Shown one piece after another: positions 18,724 through 27,668 of a DNA stretch of 64,000 nt. Origin of the DNA: Pseudomonas putida (GTDB taxonomy: Bacteria > Pseudomonadota > Gammaproteobacteria > Pseudomonadales > Pseudomonadaceae); assembly GCF_028682455.1 (NCBI RefSeq), contig NZ_JANHLD010000002.1, positions 682,001-746,000 on the forward strand. The letters run 5' to 3'. The stretch's first letter is position 1, and every line of letters starts with the position of its first letter. The notes beneath the pieces were generated by a model, which was not told where the DNA came from, searched no databases, and saw only the letters and a program-made list of their open reading frames with translations. The position numbers and the translations under genes were made by a program.

Positions 18724-20202
18724 ATGGAAATGGCAGAACAAGAACAAGAAGCCAAGGGCGGCGTGAGCCGTCGTAAATTTTTGCGCAACGCCGGCGTGGT
18801 CGGCGCGGCCGGAGCAGCGGCGGCGGTCGGTGCTGCGCAGGTGGGTGCGGTCACGGCGCAGGGCCCGCAGGGCAGCTGCAAGAGTGCCGGCTGCGACTAC
18901 GACGTCATCGTCATCGGCGGCGGCTTCGCCGGCGTCACCGCGGCCCGCGACAGCAGCGCCAATGGCTACAAGACCCTGCTGCTGGAGGCGCGCAACCGGC
19001 TCGGCGGCCGCACCTACAGCAGCGAATTCGCCGGCCACAAGGTCGAGCTGGGCGGCACCTGGATCCACTGGACCCAGCCCTTCGTCTGGGCCGAGGTCGA
19101 GCGCTACGGGATACAGCTCAAGGAAACCCCGGAGCACCACGTAGCCGGCAAGGACACCCTGTCGGTGGTCCACCAGGGCAAGCGCATGGAGCTTGCCGGC
19201 GCCGATCTGGTCAGTGCCGTGCAGGGCATCTACGCCTACTTCGCCGATGCCCGCAAGCTGTGGGAGCGTCCCTATGACGCCCACTACACCTGGAAGCAAC
19301 TGACCGCCGTCGATTCGATGAGCGCCGCCGACCGCTACGCGCAGCTGCAACTGACGCCACTGCAACGCACCGTGGTGGATGCCTACATCGCCGGCATTTC
19401 CCACACCACCAGCGATCAGGCCTCCTATGCCGACGTGCTGCGCTGGTGGGCGCTACCGGGCTGGGAGCTGTCGCAGTTCAGCGACTCGCTGGGGCGCTAC
19501 ACCTTCAAGGACGGCACCATCAGCCTGATCAACGCGATGATCGCCGATGCCAGCCCCGAAGTACGCCTGGCAACGCCGGTCACCCAGGTGCAAGACAAGG
19601 GCGACCGGGTACTGGTCACCACCGAGCAGGGCCAGACCCTGGTGGCCGGGGCCGTGATCGTCGCAGTACCGATGAACGTGCTGCCGCGTATCAACTTCTC
19701 CCCTGCCCTGGATCCGGCGCTGGTCGAGGCGGCCAAGCAGACCCACACCGGCAGCGGTTTCAAGGTGTTCGTGCGCACCCGTGGCAAGCTGCCGAGCGAA
19801 GGCAAGTGGACCGGCATTGCCGACTCCCACCAACCCTTGAGCCTGCTGACCACCTATGCCAAGGCCGAGGACCATACCCTGTTCGCCTGCTTCGGCAGTG
19901 ATCCGGCCAAGCTCGACTTCCAGGACCGCGACGCGGTGCAGACCGTGTTCGACAGCTTTTTCCCGGGTATCGAAGTCGAAACCTGCTACGGCTACGAGTG
20001 GACCCTGGACCCCTATGCCCGTGGTACCTACTGCAGCTATCGACCCAACTGGCTGGGCAAGTACTACGCCCATTTCCAGCAGGACCGCGGCCGGGTGATC
20101 TTCGGCCAGGGCGACCACGGCGAAGGCTGGCGCGGCTTTATCGATGGTGCGATCAGCGCGGGCGGCAAAGCGGCTTCCCGTACCCGCAAGCTGCTCGGTT
20201 GA
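18724..20202 (+). CDS. Tat-exported flavin-dependent amine oxidase family protein
   Basis: The 492-residue protein starts with a twin-arginine signal (SRRKFLRNAG at about residues 15-24) and an Ala-rich h-region, so it should be folded and exported. The FAD dinucleotide-binding motif VIGGGFAG and RLGGRTYS follow at about 62-100, and the flavin-contact C-terminal end GEGWRGFIDGAISAG is present. The family oxidises amines, and some members oxidise other C-N or C-H bonds. The substrate is unknown. GAGGA precedes two possible starts (18724 and 18730). The sulfatase gene 20 bases downstream suggests a shared periplasmic step. Confidence 0.87.
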   Translation: MEMAEQEQEAKGGVSRRKFLRNAGVVGAAGAAAAVGAAQVGAVTAQGPQGSCKSAGCDYDVIVIGGGFAGVTAARDSSANGYKTLLLEARNRLGGRTYSSEFAGHKVELGGTWIHWTQPFVWAEVERYGIQLKETPEHHVAGKDTLSVVHQGKRMELAGADLVSAVQGIYAYFADARKLWERPYDAHYTWKQLTAVDSMSAADRYAQLQLTPLQRTVVDAYIAGISHTTSDQASYADVLRWWALPGWELSQFSDSLGRYTFKDGTISLINAMIADASPEVRLATPVTQVQDKGDRVLVTTEQGQTLVAGAVIVAVPMNVLPRINFSPALDPALVEAAKQTHTGSGFKVFVRTRGKLPSEGKWTGIADSHQPLSLLTTYAKAEDHTLFACFGSDPAKLDFQDRDAVQTVFDSFFPGIEVETCYGYEWTLDPYARGTYCSYRPNWLGKYYAHFQQDRGRVIFGQGDHGEGWRGFIDGAISAGGKAASRTRKLLG

Positions 20203-20222
20203 CCCGTGCGCAGGAGTAATCG

Positions 20223-21683
20223 ATGAAACTCACACGCTTCGCTACGGCGCTCGTCGCCGTGGCGCTCTTTGCAGCCTCCGCGGCGCCGCAGGTGCTGGCT
20301 GACACGCAGCGACCGAACATCGTGCTGATCCTGATGGACAACCTCGGCTACGGCGAGCTGGGGGTCTACGGTGGCGGTGCGCTGCGCGGCGCCGAGACCC
20401 CGCGGATCGACCAGTTGGCCGCCGAGGGCGTGCGCCTGACCAACTTCAACGTCGAAGCGCAATGCACGCCGTCGCGCTCGGCGCTGATGACCGGGCGCTT
20501 CTCGATCCGCTCCGGCACCTACAAGGTGTCGGGCGGCGGTGCGCCCGACGGGTTGACGCAATGGGAGATCACCCTGGCCGAACTGCTCTCGGCCCAGGGC
20601 TATGCCACCGGGATCTGGGGCAAATGGCACCTGGGCAGCAGCGAACAGCGCTTCCCCACCCACCAGGGCTTCGATGAATGGTTTGGCGTACCGCGCACCT
20701 TCGACGAGACGATGTGGTCGTCGGCCGACGATACCGACAACCTGCGTCCGGCCCTGGGCAGTCGCCAGGGCTGGGACCCGTCGGTGGCACCGGCGCAATA
20801 CATCTACGAGGCGCGCAAGGGCGAGCCGGCGCGCAAAGTCGCCCTGCTCGACCTGGCCAGCAAACGCACCCTCGATGCGCAGATCGCCAGCCGCGCGGTG
20901 GACTTCATCCAGCGCAACGCCCGGGACGGCAAGCCGTTCTTCGCCTACGTGCCGTTCTCGCTGGTGCATATGCCGACCCAGCCGAACCCTGAGTTCGTCG
21001 GCAAGACCGGCAATGGCTCCTGGGCCGATGCCCTGGCTGAAATGGACCACCGTACCGGGCAGATCCTCGATGCGATCAAGGCCGCAGGCGTCGAGGACAA
21101 CACCCTGGTGATCTTTGCCAGCGACAACGGCGGCGAGGCGACCTACCCCTGGAAAGGCGCCAACGGCCCATGGCGCGGCAGCTACTTCACCGCCATGGAA
21201 GCCAGCCTGCGCTCGCCGTTCATCCTGCGCTGGCCGGGCCAGGCGACGGCTGGCCGGGTCAGTAACGAGATCGTCCACATTGCCGACCTGTACCCTACTC
21301 TCTCCCGCCTTGGCGGTGCGCAAGTGCCCCAGGACCGGGCCGTGGATGGTGTCGACCAGCTGGCGTTCCTGACCGGCAAGCAGGCGCAGTCCAACCGTGA
21401 AGGTTTCCCGGCGTACGTCGCCGATCGGTTGACGGCGATCAAGTGGCGCAACTGGAAGCTGCATCTGGTCTGGCAGGAGAGCATGTACGACCCGGCGCAG
21501 ACGCTGCCGTTCCCCAAGGCTGTGAACCTGCTGACCGACCTCAGGGAGGAGCACGATGTGATGGTGGAAAATACCTGGCTGGTGCATCCGATGATGAAAC
21601 TCATTGGTGCGTTCAAGGCCAGCCTCAAGCAGTACCCGCCCATCGAGGCCGGTACACCGGATCCCTACACCCCGCCTAAGTAG
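20223..21683 (+). CDS. exported sulfatase (type I, CTPSR motif)
   Basis: This 486-residue arylsulfatase-type enzyme has a Sec signal peptide ending near residue 27 (VLADT). It carries the maturation motif Cys81-Thr-Pro-Ser-Arg, whose Cys becomes formylglycine. The usual metal-binding Asp-Asp pair at the start of the fold reads Asp-Asn (MDNLG), and GKWHLGS and the later FASDNGG metal motif are present. It would hydrolyse a sulfate ester in the periplasm. No formylglycine-generating enzyme gene is visible in the window. AGGAG precedes ATG 20223. It is co-transcribed with the amine oxidase. Confidence 0.9.
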   Translation: MKLTRFATALVAVALFAASAAPQVLADTQRPNIVLILMDNLGYGELGVYGGGALRGAETPRIDQLAAEGVRLTNFNVEAQCTPSRSALMTGRFSIRSGTYKVSGGGAPDGLTQWEITLAELLSAQGYATGIWGKWHLGSSEQRFPTHQGFDEWFGVPRTFDETMWSSADDTDNLRPALGSRQGWDPSVAPAQYIYEARKGEPARKVALLDLASKRTLDAQIASRAVDFIQRNARDGKPFFAYVPFSLVHMPTQPNPEFVGKTGNGSWADALAEMDHRTGQILDAIKAAGVEDNTLVIFASDNGGEATYPWKGANGPWRGSYFTAMEASLRSPFILRWPGQATAGRVSNEIVHIADLYPTLSRLGGAQVPQDRAVDGVDQLAFLTGKQAQSNREGFPAYVADRLTAIKWRNWKLHLVWQESMYDPAQTLPFPKAVNLLTDLREEHDVMVENTWLVHPMMKLIGAFKASLKQYPPIEAGTPDPYTPPK

Positions 21684-21693
21684 TTAACCCCGC

Positions 21694-21729
21694 AGCCCAC
21701 TCCCGGCCATGACATGGGTGGGGTGGGCT
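21694..21729. terminator. bidirectional terminator-like hairpin
   Basis: AGCCCA (21694-21699) pairs with TGGGCT (21724-21729), with additional C/G pairing and an inner CCATG-A-CATGG. It lies between convergent genes. Confidence 0.45.
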
Positions 21730-21990
21730 TGCTACTCGATGCGGCCTTGTGTGTTGATCCATTGTTTGTGGTGATGGCAAGTCACCCTTGCGCCGTTACG
21801 GCGCCTTGCTTTTTCAGTCGAAAAAAGTAAGCAAAAATTCTCGCCCCACCAGGGGCCCTACGCTTCGCATCTTCGGCCTTCGCCGCACCTGTGGGTGCGG
21901 GCTTGCCCGCGATCGGCCGCAACGCGGCCGTAACCCAGGCATCACCCGATTTGCTGGTTGTACCGGTATCTTCCCGGGGCAAGCCCCCGC
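21730..21990. repeat. intergenic Pseudomonas repeats between convergent genes
   Basis: This stretch holds no gene. From about 21778 it contains the common Pseudomonas intergenic sequence around CACCCTTGCGCCGTTACGG followed by TTTTTCAGTCGAAAAAAGTAAGC. From about 21893 there is a REP-type hairpin (GTGGGTGCGGGCTTGCCCGCGA) and an adjacent GCGGCCGTAA stem. It separates the sulfatase and alkylsulfatase-like genes. Confidence 0.6.
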
Positions 21991-23766
21991 CTAGAACACT
22001 TTGTACGGATCGAACAGCGCCAGGAACGCGGTTGCCGCCGCCTTGTCGCCGCTCAGTTCAACCTTGCCGCTGTCCAGCAGTTCGCCAAGGCTCTGTTTGT
22101 TGAGGAACAACGCGGTAAAGCTGGCCGCATCCAGGCGCAGGACGAAATCCGCCGGGCGCCGGTACTGGGCCGGTTGCTCGATGAACAATGCCACGCCGCG
22201 ACGCAGGTGCAAGGCCGCCGATGGCTTGGAGGCGTCGATGAAATCGAAGCGCATCAGCGCATCGGTGTCCTGGGCCTTGATCGGGTCTACCCGTACCCGC
22301 AGTTCATCGACGAAGCGCACCGGGTTGGCGGCGATCTGCGCTGGGTTGGGCGGTATTACCTGGGGCAGCCTGACTTTGCCTTCCAGCGCCAGGGCCTGGC
22401 TCAACATGAACGCCCGGGTAATGCTGGCGGTGGCGGCATGGGCGCTGCTGCGCAGCAGGTCGGCCTTGAGCTGGCGGGTTTCGGTATCGTCCGGGGTCAG
22501 GCGAAACTGATAACCCAGCAACTCCAGGGCCCAGGCCAGTTCGCCCCTGCCCTGCGCCGCGCGTACCTCGGCGAGCAGCTTGTCACGACCGCCCAGTAGC
22601 GGCACCAGGCGCTCGGCACTGGCGCGCGGCGGCAGTTTCACCAAGGTCGCGGCGTCGCCATCCCACCAGCCCAGGGCATGGTTCATGATCGCCGGCGCAT
22701 ACCAGTCCAGTTGGCCATACGACTCGAACATCCACGGGTCTTGCGCCAGGTGCCGGGGCAGCTTGATGAAGTCACGCAGCTCATCCGGTCCCTTGCCCTG
22801 CAGGATGCCGCGCAGGGTCTGGTCGAGTACCAGGTTGATGAAGTCGCGGTAGTTGTTCAGGGTTTGCTGCACCTTGAGGCTACCGGACACCGGCAGCGCA
22901 TGCTGGTTGACCAGGTATTCGGGTTGCAGGTCAATCAGGTCCTGCAGGGCCAGGCTCCAGTCCCGCGGTTCGCGGTACTTGGCGCCGCGCGGGGTGTAGA
23001 AGTTCGGCATCCACGGCCACACCAGGTTGTTCAGCGCCACCTTGCGCTCGGGCAACCACACGGTGATGCCATCGTCGGTGTCCGAACCACCCCGGCTAAG
23101 GAACTTCAGCCGCACCCCCGCCACGACCAATTCCTCACCATGCTGCACCGGCGTGTTCACCGGCACAAAGCCGCTTTCGCCGATGCTGACGGCAAAGCCC
23201 GCCTTGCCATCGGGGCCCTGCTCGGGCAGTGCGATCTGCGCGTGCTGGTAGGCACGCGAGCGCTGCAGCGGCTCGACTTCCGGGTAGTAGGAACCCAGGC
23301 CGCCGATCTTCATGTTCTCGTTGAGCTTGGGGTGGCCGATGGTCAGCACATCCTTTTCGCCCTCGAGCAGTGTGCGCGCGCCCTTGGTGTAGTGCGAATG
23401 GCTGTAGATCAGGGCCTTGATCGGCTTGTCGCTGAAACTGCGGATCGCTTGCCGATAGCGCGTGCCATCCTCCAGCCCTTCGCCGGTTTCCCAGACGATC
23501 AGCCCCTCGGGGCCTTCGATCACCGCTGCGTTGAGCATCGGCCCCGGCAAGATCCACACCCCTTCGGTGAGCTTGTAGGGCTTGCTGTCCTGGTGCCTGA
23601 CCAACTTGCCATTGTCGAGCACCGCCTGGTTGATCAGCGCGCCACTGGCGGTTTTACCCACCTGCACCGGCGCGCCCATGAACAACCCGTCACCGGCCAG
23701 CAGCGGCAACACGACACTGGCGGCGAGCATACCGGCAACCAGCGGGGCCAATGGAAAACGCGGCAT
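21991..23766 (-). CDS. exported MBL-fold alkylsulfatase-like protein with a degenerate metal site
   Basis: The 591-residue protein has a signal peptide (MPRFPLAPLVAGMLAASVV), a metallo-beta-lactamase domain, an alkylsulfatase dimerisation region and an SCP2-like C-terminal domain, as in SdsA1. The metal motif HxHxDH of active enzymes reads His123-Ser-His125-Tyr-Thr-Lys128, so the Asp and last His are missing. The downstream Glu ligand segment (AEN in SdsA1) appears as LNN. A His corresponding to the last ligand remains in NQHALP. It may be a non-sulfatase relative or a binding protein. It ends an operon with an epoxide hydrolase-like gene and an acyl-CoA dehydrogenase gene. Confidence 0.82.
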   Translation of the reverse strand: MPRFPLAPLVAGMLAASVVLPLLAGDGLFMGAPVQVGKTASGALINQAVLDNGKLVRHQDSKPYKLTEGVWILPGPMLNAAVIEGPEGLIVWETGEGLEDGTRYRQAIRSFSDKPIKALIYSHSHYTKGARTLLEGEKDVLTIGHPKLNENMKIGGLGSYYPEVEPLQRSRAYQHAQIALPEQGPDGKAGFAVSIGESGFVPVNTPVQHGEELVVAGVRLKFLSRGGSDTDDGITVWLPERKVALNNLVWPWMPNFYTPRGAKYREPRDWSLALQDLIDLQPEYLVNQHALPVSGSLKVQQTLNNYRDFINLVLDQTLRGILQGKGPDELRDFIKLPRHLAQDPWMFESYGQLDWYAPAIMNHALGWWDGDAATLVKLPPRASAERLVPLLGGRDKLLAEVRAAQGRGELAWALELLGYQFRLTPDDTETRQLKADLLRSSAHAATASITRAFMLSQALALEGKVRLPQVIPPNPAQIAANPVRFVDELRVRVDPIKAQDTDALMRFDFIDASKPSAALHLRRGVALFIEQPAQYRRPADFVLRLDAASFTALFLNKQSLGELLDSGKVELSGDKAAATAFLALFDPYKVF

Positions 23767-23786
23767 ATATCACTCCTTGAATGTTT

Positions 23787-24767
23787 TTATTGTTGTCGCT
23801 GTCGATCGCCCCGGGCCGGATAACGGCGGGCGAGAAAGTCCAGGACCAGTGCGTTGACTGCCTGCGGCTGCTCATTCTGGGTCCAGTGGCCGCATTCGGC
23901 CAGGCGATGCTGCTCGAGGTCGGGGATCACCGAGGGCATACGTTCCTGCGAAATGCTTTCGATGCGCCCGATCGGGTCGTCCTCACCGAGCAGGAACAGC
24001 GTAGGTTGCAGTATCTGGCGACCGGCCAGGTCGGCGCTGCGCGCCCAACTGCGGTCGAAGTTGCGATACCAGTTCAACGGGCCGTCAAAGCCCCTGGCGA
24101 AGGTGCGTACATACACCTCGAAATCCGCCTCGCTGCACCAGGGCGGGTTGGCCGGCACATCGCCGAGACCGTCGAACAGTCGGCTGTCGGCCGGCTTGTC
24201 CTGCAGGAACGACTCACTGGCGCCGCGACCGAACTGGATCCGGCGCAGGCTGTTGGCGATATCGGCGTTCAATTCGGCCTCGGCCACGCCCGGATGCTGG
24301 AAATACAGCATGTAATGAAAGCGGTTCTCGAAGGCCTTGTGCAGCAGTTCGAGGGGCGAACGCCTGGGCCGCCCGCCGTAGGGCACCGAGAGCGTTACCA
24401 ACGCCTTGACCCGCTCGGGTTCGAGCAGGCCCAAGTGATAGGCCACCGGTGCGCCCCAATCGTGACCGACCACGCATGCCTCGGTCTGCCCCAGGGCATC
24501 CATGGCCGCCTGGATATCCGCGCACAAGGTGATCAGGTCGTATTCCTCGACCGCCTGCGGGGCGCTGGTTTGCCCATAGCCTCGCATTTCCGGGACCAGC
24601 ACGCGAAAGCCCGCCGCCGCCAGCGCCGGGATCTGCCGGCGCCAGGAGTACCAGCTTTCCGGAAAACCATGCAGCAGCCAGACCGGGCGACCGTGTTCGG
24701 GGCCGCTGCTGTAGAGGCTCAGTTCGATGCCGTTGACCGACAGTATCTGGTGCTGCACGTCCTGCAT
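23787..24767 (-). CDS. alpha/beta hydrolase, epoxide hydrolase/haloalkane dehalogenase type
   Basis: This 326-residue hydrolase has the oxyanion motif HGFPESW at 33-39, the nucleophile Asp103 in GHDWG and the catalytic His near residue 294 (CGHW). The HGxP motif and an Asp nucleophile favour soluble epoxide hydrolase over esterase. No signal peptide is seen, so it acts in the cytoplasm. ATG 24767 follows AGGAG at seven bases. It lies 20 bases upstream of the alkylsulfatase-like gene. An epoxide intermediate in the pathway is possible but not shown. Confidence 0.88.
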   Translation of the reverse strand: MQDVQHQILSVNGIELSLYSSGPEHGRPVWLLHGFPESWYSWRRQIPALAAAGFRVLVPEMRGYGQTSAPQAVEEYDLITLCADIQAAMDALGQTEACVVGHDWGAPVAYHLGLLEPERVKALVTLSVPYGGRPRRSPLELLHKAFENRFHYMLYFQHPGVAEAELNADIANSLRRIQFGRGASESFLQDKPADSRLFDGLGDVPANPPWCSEADFEVYVRTFARGFDGPLNWYRNFDRSWARSADLAGRQILQPTLFLLGEDDPIGRIESISQERMPSVIPDLEQHRLAECGHWTQNEQPQAVNALVLDFLARRYPARGDRQRQQ

Positions 24768-24816
24768 GGTGACGCTCCTGGACAATGATCGTGGATTCGG
24801 TTCGGCCGGGGGGTAA

Positions 24817-25959
24817 CTAGAGCGTGCGCGCCACCAGCTCGCGCATGATGTCGTTGGCGCCGCCGTAGATACGCGTCACGCGGCTGTCCAGGTAGTGCCG
24901 GGCTACCGGGTATTCGAGCATGTAGCCGTTGCCGCCATGCAGCTGCAGGCACTGGTCGACCACTTTCGAATACAGCTCGGAGCAGTACAGCTTGGCCGCC
25001 GCGGCCGCCTCGCTGGACAGCTTGTGCTCCAGGCACAGCTCCATGCAGCGGTCGACGTAGGTCTGGCCCACGGTGATTTCGGCTTTCAGATCGGCGAGTT
25101 TGAACCGCGAGTTCTGGAAGTCGATGATCGGCTTGCCGAACACGTTGCGGCCACGGGTGTAGTCGATGGTGTGATCGAGCACCGCCTGGGCGCCACTGAT
25201 GCTGCTGATGGCGATGGCCAGGCGTTCCCAGGCGAGTTCTTTCATCAACTGGATGAAGCCCTGGCCGGGCACCCCGCCAAGCACGTTGGCCTTGGGCACG
25301 CGTACATCTTCAAAGAACAGCATGGTTGTGTCCTGGGCGTGCAGGCCCACTTTGCGCAACGGCTTGGACTTGCTTACACCCAGGCGGTCGGCTTCTACCA
25401 GGATCAGCGAGATGTCCTGGGAGCCCTTGCCGGTGTTACCGGTCTTGGCCACCACGACGATGATGTCGCAATTGGTGCCGTTGGAGATGAACGTCTTGGC
25501 GCCGTTGATCACATAGTCGTCGCCATCGAGCACGGCCCGGGTCCTGACCGCCTGCAGGTCGGAGCCGGTGTTGGGTTCGGTCATGGCTACCGCGGCGATG
25601 GCCTCGCCGCTGGCCATCTTCGGCAGCCACTGCATCTTCTGCCCTTCGGTGGCGAAGTTGATGAAATAGCCCGCACAAATGTCATGCACCGAGAAGCCGT
25701 TGAGGCCGCTGGTGTTGGCGAAGGCAATCTCTTCGGAGGCGATCATCGAGAAGCGTCGATCCAGGCCCAGGCCACCGTAGCTTTCCGGGGTGGTCGCATT
25801 GAGCATGCCCAGCTCGCCGGCGCGCAACCAGATGTCCCGGGGCACGCGATGGTCTTCTTCCCACTGCTCGTGAAACGGCGTGCACTCCTCGGCCAGGAAG
25901 CGGCGAACGGTATTGCGAAACTCTTGGTGTTCATGGTCGAACAAAACGCGGGGGATCAT
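24817..25959 (-). CDS. acyl-CoA dehydrogenase
   Basis: The 380-residue flavoprotein has AMTEPNTGSD at about 125-134, LAWERL with the probable base E245 and an IYGGAND C-terminal segment in which the short-chain base position is Gly. The N-terminus (MIPRVLFDHEH, EECTPFHEQWE) is nearly the same as that of the enzyme at 61679-62824, so these two are recent paralogues. GAGG precedes ATG 25959. It is the first gene of the operon that continues with the epoxide hydrolase-like and alkylsulfatase-like genes. Confidence 0.93.
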   Translation of the reverse strand: MIPRVLFDHEHQEFRNTVRRFLAEECTPFHEQWEEDHRVPRDIWLRAGELGMLNATTPESYGGLGLDRRFSMIASEEIAFANTSGLNGFSVHDICAGYFINFATEGQKMQWLPKMASGEAIAAVAMTEPNTGSDLQAVRTRAVLDGDDYVINGAKTFISNGTNCDIIVVVAKTGNTGKGSQDISLILVEADRLGVSKSKPLRKVGLHAQDTTMLFFEDVRVPKANVLGGVPGQGFIQLMKELAWERLAIAISSISGAQAVLDHTIDYTRGRNVFGKPIIDFQNSRFKLADLKAEITVGQTYVDRCMELCLEHKLSSEAAAAAKLYCSELYSKVVDQCLQLHGGNGYMLEYPVARHYLDSRVTRIYGGANDIMRELVARTL

Positions 25960-26032
25960 GGCATTTCCTCAAGGACGGGTACGTGGGCCGGACAGGGTCC
26001 AGCCCACGATAGGAAAATCTCGCCGCCAGGTG

Positions 26033-26051
26033 CCCCCTCGGGGAGAGGGGG
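26033..26051. promoter_or_regulatory. operator-like GC-rich palindrome before an acyl-CoA dehydrogenase operon
   Basis: CCCCCTC-GGGGA-GAGGGGG is a perfect seven-base inverted repeat with a five-base centre. It lies about 75 bases upstream of ATG 25959 (minus strand) and just after the sulfatase stop at 26061. It could be an operator or the terminator of the sulfatase operon. Confidence 0.45.
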
Positions 26052-26060
26052 CGGCGCGAC

Positions 26061-27632
26061 TCACTGCGCAGCGGCGGGTTCGAGCTTTTGCAGCTTGCTC
26101 ATGGCCTGTTTCACGGCAAGGCTCTGGTAGCTGATGCTGGCCGGGTTGAGGCTGGCGCCAGCCTGGAACGGGTACTGGGGGATGGTCGCCATGAACTTCT
26201 GGATCTGCGCCTGGGCTGGCACGAACAGCCACATCTGGTCCCCAGCCCAGCGGGCCGACAACGGCGATTCCTTGCGCGCGGTCTCGAACGGGTCGGCCTT
26301 GAGGTTGGTTACCGTCGGCACGTTGGTGACCGTGCGGGTACCGGAACCGAACGAGCCTTCCATGGACGCGAAACTGATTTTCCAGTCTCGCCAGCGCAAG
26401 GCGTTCAGTTCACCGCCCATGCTGAAGTACAGGTACTCCTCGCGCGGGCTGTCCTTGGCCTCGCCCTTGAAGAACGGCAGGAAGTTGTAGCCATCCAGGT
26501 GCACGCGGTAATCCTTGCCGTTGAGCTTGCTGCCCTTGGCCATGTCGGCGACCAGTGTCGAATCGCCGGCTGCGGCGGCCAGGGTCGGCATCCAGTCGTT
26601 ATGGGCGATCAGGTTGTTGAAGCGGCTACCGGGCTTGATCACCTTCGGCCACTTGACCAGCAACGGCACCCGATGCCCGCCTTCGTTGGTGGTGCCCTTC
26701 TCGCCATTGAACGGCGAGGTGCCGCCGTCCGGCCAGCTGACCTTCTGCGCGCCGTTGTCGGTGGTGTAGATAACGATGGTGTTGTCGGCGATGCCGAGGT
26801 CATCGAGCTTTTTCAGCAACTGGCCGATCTGGCCGTCATGCTCGACCATGCCGTCCGGATACAGGCCGATGCCGGTCTTGCCTTCGGCTTCCTCGTTCAG
26901 GTGGGTCCAGACGTGCATGCGTGTGCTGTTGAACCAGACGAAGAAGGGTTTGTCGGCCTTGTGCGCCTTGTCGATGAAGTTGCCGGTGGCCTGCACCAGC
27001 TCCTGGTCGATGGTTTCCATGCGCTTGCGGGTCAGCGGCCCGGTGTCTTCGATCTTGCCGTCGGCGTAGGCATGGATCACCCCGCGCGGGCCGTACTTCT
27101 TGCGAAACTCCGGGTCCTTCGGATAGTAGTAGGTCTCTGGTTCTTCCTCGGCGTTCATGTGGTAGAGGTTGCCGAAGAACTCGTCGAAGCCGTGCTTGGT
27201 CGGCAGGTGCTGGTCGCGATCGCCGAGGTGGTTCTTGCCGAACTGGCCGGTGGTGTAGCCCTGCTGTTTCATCACCTCGCCGATGGTCGGTGCCCAGTCG
27301 GGAATGCCATGGTCGGAGCCGGGCATACCGATGGTCAGCAAGCCGGTGCGGAACGGGTGCTGGCCCAGCGCGAAGGCCGAGCGCCCGGCGGTGCACGACT
27401 GCTCGCCATAGGCGTGGGTGAACAGCGCACCTTCCTGGGCGATACGGTCGATGTTCGGAGTCTCGTACCCCATCATGCCCTGGTTGTAGACACTGAGGTT
27501 GGAGTAGCCGATATCGTCACCGAAGATCACCAGCACGTTCGGTTTGTCGGCGGCTATGGCGCCGCTGGCGGCTCCGAGCAATGAAGCGGCCAGCGCAAAG
27601 GTGCCTAGCCAGCGGTTAACGGGCAACATCAT
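26061..27632 (-). CDS. exported sulfatase with CTAGR motif
   Basis: The 523-residue sulfatase has a Sec signal peptide (cleavage near AIAAD, residue 28) and an intact Asp-Asp metal pair (FGDDIG). The modification site is Cys80-Thr-Ala-Gly-Arg instead of the standard Cys-X-Pro-X-Arg. The TTDNGAQ metal motif is kept. It is strongly similar to the third sulfatase at 37488, including GKNHLGDR and GFDEFFGNLYH. Whether formylglycine-generating enzymes accept this site is uncertain. GGAG precedes ATG 27632. It follows two DUF1254/1214 genes in the same operon. Confidence 0.9.
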   Translation of the reverse strand: MMLPVNRWLGTFALAASLLGAASGAIAADKPNVLVIFGDDIGYSNLSVYNQGMMGYETPNIDRIAQEGALFTHAYGEQSCTAGRSAFALGQHPFRTGLLTIGMPGSDHGIPDWAPTIGEVMKQQGYTTGQFGKNHLGDRDQHLPTKHGFDEFFGNLYHMNAEEEPETYYYPKDPEFRKKYGPRGVIHAYADGKIEDTGPLTRKRMETIDQELVQATGNFIDKAHKADKPFFVWFNSTRMHVWTHLNEEAEGKTGIGLYPDGMVEHDGQIGQLLKKLDDLGIADNTIVIYTTDNGAQKVSWPDGGTSPFNGEKGTTNEGGHRVPLLVKWPKVIKPGSRFNNLIAHNDWMPTLAAAAGDSTLVADMAKGSKLNGKDYRVHLDGYNFLPFFKGEAKDSPREEYLYFSMGGELNALRWRDWKISFASMEGSFGSGTRTVTNVPTVTNLKADPFETARKESPLSARWAGDQMWLFVPAQAQIQKFMATIPQYPFQAGASLNPASISYQSLAVKQAMSKLQKLEPAAAQ

Positions 27633-27668
27633 AAAAACTCCTTTTCGGGTTGCGCAGCTCGGGAGAAG

